A stretch of 57,849 bases of DNA. It comes from Paenibacillus dendritiformis. GTDB taxonomy: Bacteria > Bacillota > Bacilli > Paenibacillales > Paenibacillaceae. The position numbers and the translations under genes were made by a program. Shown one piece after another: positions 44,850 to 53,037 of this stretch. The DNA is taken from assembly GCF_015845845.1 (NCBI RefSeq), contig NZ_LDIG01000096.1, positions 1-57,849 of the forward strand, written 5' to 3'. The notes beneath the pieces are model-generated. The model was not told the DNA's origin, ran no database searches, and saw only the letters and a program-made list of their open reading frames with translations. Every line of letters starts with the position of its first letter. Position 1 is the stretch's first letter.

Positions 44850-45269
44850 TCTTTTCACGATTCTCCCTTAGTTCAGGGAAAGTGCACGGATTGCCTTGCG
44901 ATTACGCTCCCTGGGTCAGTAAATTTGCAGGAATTGCCTTGCGTCACGTTCACTATGTGAATCCGGAGGCCAAATGCTTTGAGTTCCTTATAAACAATCT
45001 CCCCGTACGTCAGGAAGGCCGGGTGCTTGGAGGTTCTTATACGCAATCTCCCCGTGAATCAGGAAAGAGCGGAACAGTCAGGTACAGCGGAACAGTCAGG
45101 TACAAATGAATCAAATGTAGGGCTGAACCAAAGAAGCGCTCTTGTTTTTTGTAGTGAACAGACTTGCAAACGATGCTCAGAACGGATGGAGACTGATTCG
45201 AAGGGAGAGTGTCGCAAAGAACGAGCGTACAAGAACACCCAGACTCAACGGGAGAGTAGCGCAAAGAAC
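44850..45269. repeat. Degenerate intergenic repeat, locus C: rightward then leftward copies
   Basis: Best copies on the plus strand: 44850-44882, 44983-45018 and 45033-45066 (GTTCTTATACGC then AATCTCCCCGTGAATCAGG), with weaker copies near 44885 and 44935. Steps are about 49-52 bases. Minus-strand copies: 45222-45196 and 45269-45242, each GTTCTTTGCG then CTCTCCC, 47 bases apart. No gene is supported in 44711-45457; short ORFs here follow from the repeats. Confidence 0.65.
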
Positions 45270-45457
45270 AGAAGCGCAAGGTTCACCCTGAGTCGCAGGT
45301 TGTGTGGAGCGAGAAGCGGATAGGAGTGCAAGCAAGGCGTTTTTTAGTTATTATGGAAAAAAATCGGAACCGATTCGGCAGTTTGGGCGTATTTACCATT
45401 GCAGCTTGATCTCAATATTTGATCGGCAGGAGCAGAACAGGATGGGGAGATGGCGTC

Positions 45458-45991
45458 ATGGGAAGAGCGATTACATTGGCCGACGGCCCCACGGTTGTGG
45501 CGGAATGCTTAAGCTGTGCCCTCACGAGCGGTCAGATCGAGCCTCATGGGGGAACGATTGCGGAGACCGAGCATTTCCATGCGCATCAAGATGTCGCTTA
45601 TCCGATACCGGGACTCGTCATCGTCGCCGCCAAAAGGCATTTCTACGGCCGGGACGAGATGACGGCGGAAGAGCGGTCGGATTTCATCGCTTTCGTCCAC
45701 AATTTACGGACGGTGCACCGTCGGCGAATGCAAATGGAATCGGTTTACTATTTCTATAATGAAGATACCTCTCATCATTTCCATCTATGGATGGTGCCGC
45801 GCTATGAATGGATGCAGGCCTTCGGACGCTCGGTCGAATCGCTTCGCCCCGTATTGCGGCATGCGAGAGATGAGCGGAATGACGAAGCGAATCGGCAGTA
45901 TGTGCTGAAGGGCATTGAGACTCTGGGGGAAGGCTTGCAGAAATCGGCGCGGGATTCAATGGAAAGGAGGAAGAACGATGAACGTCGATAA
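45458..45991 (+). CDS. HIT-like hydrolase
   Basis: 177 residues from the ATG at 45458, after GGGGAGATGG. N-terminal CLSCALTSG and later HFHAHQD, then the histidine-triad-like SHHFHLWMVPR near the centre. HIT enzymes hydrolyse nucleoside phosphates such as diadenosine tetraphosphate. The triad is slightly degenerate (HHFHLW in place of HxHxHxx), so catalytic type is uncertain. Confidence 0.75.
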   Translation: MGRAITLADGPTVVAECLSCALTSGQIEPHGGTIAETEHFHAHQDVAYPIPGLVIVAAKRHFYGRDEMTAEERSDFIAFVHNLRTVHRRRMQMESVYYFYNEDTSHHFHLWMVPRYEWMQAFGRSVESLRPVLRHARDERNDEANRQYVLKGIETLGEGLQKSARDSMERRKNDERR

Positions 45992-46150
45992 GGAAATCGA
46001 AGAACTAAAGCGGAGGCTTACGGATGTGGAAGCCCAACTGAAGCAACGGCCGAGGAGAGGAAGCATTACGCGCTCTGGATCATTGTCGGGATCTTTGGCT
46101 TGATGTTCTTGATTGGACTTGTACAATTTATTAGTGCGGGGAACGGGTAG
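45978..46150 (+). pseudogene. Small membrane protein with frameshift
   Basis: From the ATG at 45978 (after AAAGGAGG) the frame reads MNVDKEIEELKRRLTDVEAQ and ends early. The next frame continues with RKHYALWIIVGIFGLMFLIG and a stop at 46148-46150. Together they make a typical small protein: coiled coil plus one membrane helix. A one- or two-base change near 46050-46060 breaks it. Sequencing error or true frameshift cannot be told apart. Confidence 0.7.
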
Positions 46151-46180
46151 AATGAACAAAGTGAAGAGGAAGGAGAAGCG

Positions 46181-46584
46181 ATGAGAGCTTTAGGTTATAT
46201 CGTCTGGGCCGCTCTCCTTCTGATCCAGCTATCAGGCTGCAGCGTCCAGGATCGCGCCGTATCCTTTCATACGATAGAGCAGGTCAAGAACAACAGGGAT
46301 GCGGAAGGCAGCCGATTGACCTTCCCGATCCGTTGATATCGAAGGGGGCCGTCAACCAAGAGGCTTTTCGCATAGTGGAAAGCGATGATGTGGTCTATCT
46401 CTTTGAGTATGAAGATGATCGGGCCGCGAACAAGGCTGCTCCGGATTTGCATAATGCGCTGAATGAGATCGAGATGAAGAGTCCTCCAATGAAGATTGGC
46501 GTCAGCAATATACGCATCGTGTATATCAAAAGCAACCCTGAACAATTCGATATTGAACAAAAATTGTTGGGAGTCATCCGGTAA
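46181..46584 (+). pseudogene. Small lipoprotein with frameshift
   Basis: ATG at 46181 after AAGGAGAAG; signal peptide with lipobox LSGCS. The frame stops at 46334-46336 (TGA). A second frame open to 46584 carries the rest (VNQEAFRIVESDDVVYLFEY and a conserved-looking IRIVYIKSNPEQF). A single frameshift near 46290-46335 separates the halves. Family unknown. Confidence 0.7.
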
Positions 46585-46639
46585 AGAGGATGGCATGCAG
46601 ATTGAGCGATTCCATGCAGTGAAAGGTGAGGGGAACCCG

Positions 46640-46927
46640 ATGAATTTGGCCAATTAGATTACGTTGGCAAGAATAGGTTTGATTCCGCTGTTTCTGCTGT
46701 TCTATCAGACTTACCCGGATTGGATGGTTGCTGAAGCCCCTATCCTCCGCTTCGCCAATGAATATGGAGCCGAGGTGGCTGTGCTGCTATTCGTGCTGGC
46801 ATCGGCGACGGACAAATTGGATGGGTATGTGGCGCGGAAATATAATCAGATTACAAATCTCGGCAAGCTTCTGGATCCGCTGGCGGATCGCAGCAATTTG
46901 CATCGGCTTCACCTGGATAACCGCTGA
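46640..46927 (+). pseudogene. pgsA: Broken CDP-diacylglycerol-glycerol-3-phosphate phosphatidyltransferase gene
   Basis: Reads MNLAN-stop-ITLARIGLIPLFLLF: a TAG replaces codon 6, where family members carry Gln or Lys. The CDP-alcohol phosphotransferase motif is still intact (DKLDGYVARKYNQITNLGK, then LDPLAD), but the frame is lost just after it and about half the protein is missing. PgsA makes an essential membrane lipid precursor, so a working copy must exist elsewhere. Confidence 0.85.
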
Positions 46928-47017
46928 ATTCATGGCTGCTTCCATCGTTAGCGGAAGAACGAGAAGGTCATGAGGGACGACGAGCGCAATTTATCTGTAT
47001 CGAGAGGAGGGGTTCCG

Positions 47018-47527
47018 ATGGAGGATGCCCATCAGCGCTTCATTCGCATATCACTGCATCGCATGTGCGATCATTATGCGCCGAAGCTGGATTCGGCCTT
47101 GCATTCGCTAAGCACCGAAAACGTATGGCATAAGGAATCCGGGCAGGCCAATTCGATCGGCGGCATCGTGCTTCATATTGGCGAGCATATCCGGCGCCAT
47201 ATTGATCGGTATTCGAATCACGGTCATGCTGCCGCTGGCGGGATAGAGAATTTTTTTCCGGGTGAGTGCATCGAAGTGAATGTACTGAGGAGCCGGACGG
47301 TGAAGACGTTCGGCGAGTGGAAACGGCTTATATCCCGGCATCTGGCGGGGGAATTCGCAGTGGAACGGCTGGATACGGCGGACATATATCACTTGGTGGA
47401 GCATACCGGATACCATCTGGGGCAGATCATCGACCGCGCACAGCGATTGAGCGGATTAAGCTTCCAATTCATGCAGCGAGGGATTAACGAGCGCAATCTG
47501 AAAAAGTTGTTGGAGGATGAGAAGTAA
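47018..47527 (+). CDS. DinB-like metal-binding protein
   Basis: 169 residues from the ATG at 47018 after GAGGAGG. Four-helix DinB/YfiT-type fold inferred from spaced histidines: IGGIVLHIGEHIRRHI and IYHLVEHTGYHLGQIID. Such proteins include thiol transferases (bacillithiol S-transferases) and uncharacterised hydrolases. No partner in context. Confidence 0.7.
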   Translation: MEDAHQRFIRISLHRMCDHYAPKLDSALHSLSTENVWHKESGQANSIGGIVLHIGEHIRRHIDRYSNHGHAAAGGIENFFPGECIEVNVLRSRTVKTFGEWKRLISRHLAGEFAVERLDTADIYHLVEHTGYHLGQIIDRAQRLSGLSFQFMQRGINERNLKKLLEDEK

Positions 47528-47618
47528 CAGGAAATAATGATATAAAGAAGCCCCTCATTGCACGGACTCGGACAAGGAAGCCGCGAGTCATCGTATGCGC
47601 GGAAGGGCTTCGCTGCAT

Positions 47619-48290
47619 TTATTGGACGGAAATATGGCCTGAACCCGTCTTAATGCTTATCTCATGAGCCCCGCTTCCCGCGGTTCCCTCGGTCATGCCT
47701 TTGCTCTGCCTGTGCTCAAGAAGCGGGATCGCGACGGAATGACTTCCGCTGCCCGAACGCAGCTTCAGACGGAGGTCAGGCTCCGGGGAATTCACAATCA
47801 GGCTCACATTGCCGCTCCCGGTCGACACGCTGACATTGCTGTGGAAATCCGCAAATTAAAGCGTAATGCTGCCGCTTTTGCCGGTAATCCGGAGATTCTC
47901 AGTGTCCAAGCTGCTGGCGTGGACGTTGCCCGATGTTCCCTGGATGATAATTTTGCCGGCGTAGCCGTTCGGAATGCGAACCTTAAGCTGCGGCAGCATG
48001 CCGGGGTTGAAGATACGGAAGTAGCTGCTTTGGAGACCGATCGACAGGCTGCGCTTGCCTTTGTTGAGGATGATGCCCGGACCGTTGTCGTAACGAAGCA
48101 GCGACGCCTCCAGCGAATCGATATCCGCAGACTCCAGATGCAGAGCCGTGCTCCCGTGATTAATCTCAATCACTTCGATGCCCGCGAGATCAGTGGCATG
48201 CCGATCCCCTTCTTCTCCATTTCGATGTCCGCATCCGGCTAATCCCAGGATAGCCAAGACCAGCACAATGGCGTATAATTTTTTCATCAT
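47619..48290 (-). pseudogene. DUF4097-type lipoprotein interrupted by a stop
   Basis: Start at 48290 (MMKKLYAIVLVLAILGLAGC, a lipoprotein signal with lipobox LAGC) after GAGGAGTGG. The frame stops at a TAA at 47858-47856 and then continues in the same frame with FADFHSNVSVSTGSGNVSL and a SGSGSHSV block to 47619. Repeated short beta motifs (GTSGNVHASSL, GKSGSITL, GSGNVSL) are typical of DUF4097 adhesin-like domains. One nonsense codon breaks an otherwise continuous gene. Confidence 0.85.
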
Positions 48291-48452
48291 GATCCACTCC
48301 TCAATTTTCCAATCACACAGATAATGATACAAAATGACGCTGCGTCGCTTGCAAGTACGGATTCGAAACGAATGATCGCTTTATTGCAGCCAGGCCAGCG
48401 GCGTGAACACGGCCTGATGTCTAAGGCCATTGATAGACAAGGGGGAAATGAA

Positions 48453-49466
48453 ATGATTACATATCCGTCATTGAGGGACAAAAGCACGATTGGCGTAACG
48501 GCGCCTTCTTCAGGCGTGCCGGCAGCGCTGCATGAACTGCTTCATCAAGCGCGCGCCCGTATGGAGAAGCAAGGCTATCGGGTCGTATGGGGAGATACTG
48601 TATGGACCCAGGACAAAGCCAAATCGGCCCCAGCCCGACAGCGGGCCGAGGAGTTCAACAGGATGATGCAGAACGACGAGATCGGGATTATCCTTCCGCC
48701 TTGGGGCGGCGAGCTGCCCATCGAGATTGTCGATCAGATTGATTATGATCAGGCGAAGGCCAAATGGGTGCTCGGTTACTCGGATACGAGCGTGCTGCTG
48801 TTGGCCCTGACGCTGCGGACCGGGATCGCTACGGCGCATGGCCCGAATCTGGTAGATATGCGGGGGGAATATTCCGACGACACGACCGCCATGTGGCAGT
48901 CCGTCTTATCGACGCCGGCCGGAGCCTCTGTCCGCCAGCGGTCTTCTGCTTCCTATCAGGCAAAGTGGGATCATGCCAACCCGACGCCATGCGTGTTTCA
49001 TTTGACCGAGCCCACGGCTTGGAGAACCGTCTCGAACCGGGTAGAAAAAATGGAAGGCCGCTTGCTCGGCGGCTGTATTGATGTTATCCGGCATCTGGTT
49101 GGCACGCCCTATGGCGATGTCCATCGCTTCAGAAATCAGTATGCGAGCGGCGATCCGGTCATTTGGTATTTGGAAAATTGCGAGCTGTCAGCGGCGGATT
49201 TGCGTCGTTCGCTCGTTCACATGAAGTTGGCCGGTTGGTTCGATCACTGTTCCGGCATCCTGTTTGGCAGAAGCGCCGCCAATCATCCGGTCGAGAACTA
49301 TACGGCGGAAGATGTATACCGCGAGCTGTCCGAGGAGCTTCAGATTCCCGTTGTGTATGATATCGATTGCGGACATGTTCCGCCGCAGATGACATTCATT
49401 AACGGGGCATATGCCGTGATCGAAGCAGTGCAGGGACAAGGCACGGTCGTGCAATATTTTACTTAG
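48453..49466 (+). CDS. S66-family serine peptidase (LD-carboxypeptidase / MccF-like)
   Basis: 337 residues from the ATG at 48453 after GGGGGAAATG. Nucleophile Ser110 in GYSDTSVLL; the Glu is probably in YLENCELS and the His in DIDCGHVPPQ. S66 enzymes either trim peptidoglycan tetrapeptides (LdcA) or cleave microcin C-like toxins (MccF). The two classes cannot be separated from this sequence alone; the gene has no toxin-export neighbours. Confidence 0.87.
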   Translation: MITYPSLRDKSTIGVTAPSSGVPAALHELLHQARARMEKQGYRVVWGDTVWTQDKAKSAPARQRAEEFNRMMQNDEIGIILPPWGGELPIEIVDQIDYDQAKAKWVLGYSDTSVLLLALTLRTGIATAHGPNLVDMRGEYSDDTTAMWQSVLSTPAGASVRQRSSASYQAKWDHANPTPCVFHLTEPTAWRTVSNRVEKMEGRLLGGCIDVIRHLVGTPYGDVHRFRNQYASGDPVIWYLENCELSAADLRRSLVHMKLAGWFDHCSGILFGRSAANHPVENYTAEDVYRELSEELQIPVVYDIDCGHVPPQMTFINGAYAVIEAVQGQGTVVQYFT

Positions 49467-49469
49467 GCG

Positions 49470-49548
49470 GCGATCGACCACTTCCGCGGCAATTATGATC
49501 GACTCATCTTCGTCAGCAAAAGCTTGGGCACTATCATTGCTGGTCAAG
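49470..49548 (+). pseudogene. Fragment of an alpha/beta hydrolase
   Basis: Starting four bases after the S66 stop, one frame reads AIDHFRGNYDRLIFVSKSLG followed by TIIAGQ. SKSLGT is the nucleophile elbow of a family of small alpha/beta hydrolases. The rest of that gene is missing on both sides. The fragment abuts the truncated kinase below, so a deletion joined them. Confidence 0.6.
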
Positions 49549-50139
49549 TACGAGCCGTCGCGGCAGCATCTGGAGATTATCTCCCGCGCGGCGGATCATA
49601 TGCAGGCAATGGTGACGCGGATTCACAGCCAGATGAAGAATGTCGTGCTGCGGGAGGAGCCCTGCCAACTTGATCGGCTGGCTGAGGCAAGCCTGGCGCA
49701 GCATGAGCTGCTGTTCGCGAGCCGTCATATCGCAGCCGATGCGGACTATGTATGCCGTCCCCTGGTGCTCTGCGATGCCGTTCATATGACAGAGGCGCTT
49801 GGGAACCTGCTGCGGAACGCTGTCGAGGCGATGCCGGACGGCGGAGCGATCCGCATCAAGATCGAGGACAGCCCGAAGGGAGTGCGCTTGTCGGTTCAGG
49901 ATACCGGAACAGGCATGAGCGCGGAGCAGCTTGCACGCGGCTTTGAGCCGTTTTACAGCACGAAGGGGCATAGGGACAATTTCGGCCTTGGTCTGTCCTA
50001 TGTATATAATGTGATGCACAAAAGCGGGGGAGAGGTAGATATCGCGAGCAAGGAAGGCGAAGGCGCTTGCGTAACGCTGCGATTTCCGCGCCGCGCAACC
50101 ATCAGCAGGAATGGAGGGAACGCTCATGAATCCGATTAA
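49495..50139 (+). pseudogene. Sensor kinase remnant, N-terminus deleted
   Basis: The C-terminal ATPase half is kept (N box GNLLRNAVEAMP, G1 DTGTGMS, G2 FGLGLSYVYNVMH), but there is no sensor, no membrane helix and no H-box. Native-looking sequence begins around 49545 (SLLVKYEPSRQHLEII). The ATG at 49495 has no ribosome site and lies in the hydrolase fragment. A NarX/CitA-like partner of the following regulator; without the histidine it cannot autophosphorylate. Confidence 0.75.
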
Positions 50140-50761
50140 GGTGCTTCTGGTCGAGGATGACCCTGATTGGATTAAAGCGATGACCTCGTACCTTAATCAG
50201 GAAGAGGACATCCTCGTTATCGGGGCCGCCACGGAGGCCGTAGAGGCCATTCGGCTCGCCCGGACGCTGGCCTGCGACGTCGTGCTGATGGATATCCAGC
50301 TCGGCGACAAGCCGCTCGGGGGCGTCTACGCCGCGGTGGAGATTCATGAGGTCAGCGAGGCCAGAATTATGATGCTGACCTCTGTCGCCGATGAATCCGT
50401 CATGACGCAGTCCTTCACGGCGGGAGCGGTCAATTATATCGAGAAGAGCAATTTCGAAGCGCTCCCGCATGCGATCCGGAGCGCGCACCGCCATCCCGGG
50501 CCGATGGAGGCACTGCTGAAGGATTACGCCCGCCTGAAGCGGGAGGAACAGCTTAAGCTGCTGACTGCGGCTGAGCGGGAAGTGTTCGATCTGATCGAGG
50601 CGGGCTATACGCACCCGCAGATCGAGCAAAGGCTGTACAAAGCCGAGAGCACCTTGAAGAATCAGGTGAATAAAATATTGAAGAAGCTCGGTGTGCGCAG
50701 CAGTAAAGAGGCGGTAAAGAAAGTGAAGCGGAAAGGGCTGTTCCTCGGAGACGGAGATTAG
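50126..50761 (+). CDS. LuxR/NarL-family response regulator
   Basis: 211 residues from the ATG at 50126 after GGAGGG. Receiver domain with LLVEDDPDW, acceptor Asp in VVLMDIQLGD, and a Lys in YIEKSNF; the C-terminal helix-turn-helix reads LTAAEREVFDLIEAGYTHPQ. Its kinase partner upstream is truncated, so the pair is probably inactive unless another kinase serves it. Confidence 0.9.
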   Translation: MNPIKVLLVEDDPDWIKAMTSYLNQEEDILVIGAATEAVEAIRLARTLACDVVLMDIQLGDKPLGGVYAAVEIHEVSEARIMMLTSVADESVMTQSFTAGAVNYIEKSNFEALPHAIRSAHRHPGPMEALLKDYARLKREEQLKLLTAAEREVFDLIEAGYTHPQIEQRLYKAESTLKNQVNKILKKLGVRSSKEAVKKVKRKGLFLGDGD

Positions 50762-50814
50762 CCCGGAAGTCAGGCGCAACTGCATTACTTGCAATGGATA
50801 GGACTGGAGACTCA

Positions 50815-50840
50815 GGGTACTACATAATGTGGTACCCTTT
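50815..50840 (+). terminator. Terminator after the response regulator
   Basis: GGGTAC-t-ACAT / ATGT-g-GTACCC stem, followed by TTTT. Confidence 0.75.
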
Positions 50841-50921
50841 TGTCATGCCGTACTACCAGAGTTGGAACTTATCGGAGCGGCTCCTTCCTCTTACAATAAG
50901 AGGGGAAAGGGAGGGGTTCGC

Positions 50922-51401
50922 ATGACAAGCAGGCCGGGTAATTCGAGACAACCGATTCTGCTGCTGATGGACGGAGAGTGCCTGCTCTGCCACGGCCTTG
51001 CCCGCTTCGTGATCAAGCGGGACGCGAAGAGACGATTCCGGTTCGCGGCGCTTCAATCCGAAGCGGGTCGGTATGCGCTGGAGCGCGCGGGCTGGTCCGG
51101 CCGCTTGCCGGACAGCTTCGTCATGGTGCAGGGGACGGCCTGCTATACGAAGTCGGAGGCGGCGCTGCGCGTCTGCCGCGAACTGGGGGGACTATGGCGG
51201 CTGCTCTATGGTTGCATCGCCGTGCCGGCGCCGGTTCGGGATCGGGCGTATGACTTTATCGCCGCGCGGCGCTACCGCTGGTTCGGCAGACGAGAGGCCT
51301 GTCTGCTCCATGTGCCGGAAATGGCGGGCCGCTGGATCGAGACCGCAGAGGAGGTGCCCCATGATGCGAATGCGAAGGAAGCCGATTTACGTGAAGCTTG
51401 A
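50922..51401 (+). CDS. DCC-family thiol-disulfide oxidoreductase-like protein (DUF393)
   Basis: 159 residues from the ATG at 50922 after GGGAGGGG. The DUF393 signature is LLLMDGECLLCHG with Cys20 and Cys23; the usual family motif is DGxCxxC. A hydrophobic segment near residue 90 (LGGLWRLLYGCIAVP) may sit at the membrane. Redox function is presumed from the CxxC. It overlaps the next gene by 41 bases. Confidence 0.85.
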   Translation: MTSRPGNSRQPILLLMDGECLLCHGLARFVIKRDAKRRFRFAALQSEAGRYALERAGWSGRLPDSFVMVQGTACYTKSEAALRVCRELGGLWRLLYGCIAVPAPVRDRAYDFIAARRYRWFGRREACLLHVPEMAGRWIETAEEVPHDANAKEADLREA

Positions 51402-52198
51402 TATCCGCACGGACATGGATACGCTTTGGGCCTATACGCAGACGCCGGAGCTGCATGAACAGTGGGATTTGCGTTTTAGCCGGATTACGTATTTACCCTG
51501 CGAGCCAGAGGGGCAGCCGCAGCGGTTCCGCTATGAGACGCGGATCGGCTTCGGCCTCGCGATCGCAGGGACGGGATTGACGAAGGCGAGGCGCTTGGAG
51601 GACGGGAAAAGGATATCCACTCTCGTCTTCGGCTCCGATCAAGCGTTGTCGCTCATTCGCAAGGGCAGGGGCTATTGGAAATATACTCTGTTCGGTGAAA
51701 AGATCTCCTTCGAGACGCTCTATGATTACGAGACGCGCTTTGGCCGGCCGGGCCATGATTCATTACGCCAGCGTGCTGCTGCTGACGCTGCTCTGGTGCT
51801 GGCAGGGGCTTGTGCCGAAGCTGCTGTATCCCCAAAGCGGCGAGCTGGCGCTGCTGCAGGCGGCCGGCCTGCTCCCTGGATGGGAGAGGGAGGCGCTGAC
51901 CCTGCTCGGCATCGCCGAGATCGGGATCGGCTTGATGACGGCCGCCTGCCATCGGAAGACATGGACGTGGCGCGGGCATACCGTCGTGGTGCTGCTGCTC
52001 GCATGGGCGGCACTCGCCGGCAGCCCGGAATGGATCAAGGCGCCCCTCAGCCCGGTGACGCTCAGCGCGGCCATGATCGGGCTCGGCGTCATCGCCGCGC
52101 TCTCCGGACGGGATCTGCCGCAGGCGAGCCGCTGCGCGCGCACGCCGAGCCGGAGGACCGCGAAGGGAGGGAAGGCCTATGGCGGCGTCGATTTATGA
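51361..52198 (+). pseudogene. SRPBCC-DoxX fusion gene, frameshifted
   Basis: ATG at 51361 after GAGGAGG. Frame 1 gives an SRPBCC-like domain (KPIYVKLDIRTDMDTLWAYT, YETRFGRPG) to about 51755. A second frame, shifted by one, then gives a DoxX-like membrane domain from MIHYASVLLLTLLWCWQGLV to 52198, overlapping the next start as expected in an operon. Around 51745-51760 some sequence is missing or shifted. A long frame-1 continuation after the break is a shadow. Confidence 0.75.
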
Positions 52199-52859
52199 AC
52201 GGGCGCTCGGCCCCGAGTTCGCCAAGCTTCATCCGCGCATCCGGGAGCGCTTCGGCTTCTCCAGCCGAGACAGGATCGCCTCGATCGGCCGAGGCGTAAT
52301 GGAGCGGGTATGGTATTCCCGGTGGGCCGCCGTTCCGCTCCATATCGGCACGTTCCGGCACATAATGTTTCCCCAGTCAGGCTGCCGTGTGCCGTTCACG
52401 ATTGAAAACTATGCGTACCGGGATCGGTACGGACGGGAGACGGTCTCCTGGATTCGAAGCTTCCAGTTCCCGAACCGGACGCGCCGCTTCGACGCGGCGA
52501 TGATCTTCAGCCGTGATCGGGGCGGCGTGGTCGATTATTTGGGGAACAAGCAGCATTTGGCGGTCGATCTGGCCTTGTCTGCGGATGCGAACGGCGGGCT
52601 GCGCATCCGCTCGGGCGATCAGCGTTTCTATGAAGGCCTGCTGCAGTTCCGCTTCCCGCGCCGGTTCACCGGTACGGCCGATGTATGCGAATGGTATGAC
52701 GAGGATGATGAGCTGTACCGGATTTCGGTGGAGGTGACGAATCCGCTGATTGGGCCCGTGTTTTCCTACCGGGGAGCATTTCAGGCCCGGTTCATCGAGA
52801 CGCGGCATGCCGCCATTCCGGCGCATATCAAGCCGCTGCGCGAGGAAGCGCGCGAGTAG
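52179..52859 (+). CDS. DUF4166 protein
   Basis: 226 residues; ATG at 52179 after GGGAGGG, inside the previous reading frame. The DUF4166 layout is visible: ALGPEFAKLHPRIRERFGF near the N-terminus and FPNRTRRFDAAMIF, YLGNKQHLAVDL later. These are usually found in DCC-DoxX gene sets, as here. Function unknown. Confidence 0.82.
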   Translation: MAASIYERALGPEFAKLHPRIRERFGFSSRDRIASIGRGVMERVWYSRWAAVPLHIGTFRHIMFPQSGCRVPFTIENYAYRDRYGRETVSWIRSFQFPNRTRRFDAAMIFSRDRGGVVDYLGNKQHLAVDLALSADANGGLRIRSGDQRFYEGLLQFRFPRRFTGTADVCEWYDEDDELYRISVEVTNPLIGPVFSYRGAFQARFIETRHAAIPAHIKPLREEARE

Positions 52860-53037
52860 GGGGGCGGGCCGCGCGATTGCCGCCGCATTCCCCGGATAGG
52901 GAAAGCGCATGCGGTCTAACCGGGGGAAGCCGGCACATCGCATCGCTTCAATACGGCTCCTTGCAGAAGCCATGCTGCCGGAAGAGCGGACAAAGGGCTT
53001 CCATACGGGAAACCCTTTGTCTTTGTCCCTTCCTGCG

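Noticed and set aside
44850-45269. Possible CRISPR array because of regular 47-52 base spacing
   Set aside because: Copies are degenerate, change orientation, lack unique spacers of fixed length, and no cas gene is present.
44882-45323. Short ORFs within the repeat-filled gap
   Set aside because: They are built from the intergenic repeat itself, have no ribosome sites and resemble no protein.
51755-52299. Frame-1 continuation of the SRPBCC gene as one 408-codon protein
   Set aside because: After 51755 it is Ala/Arg-rich shadow sequence, while the shifted frame gives clear membrane helices and overlaps the next start as expected.
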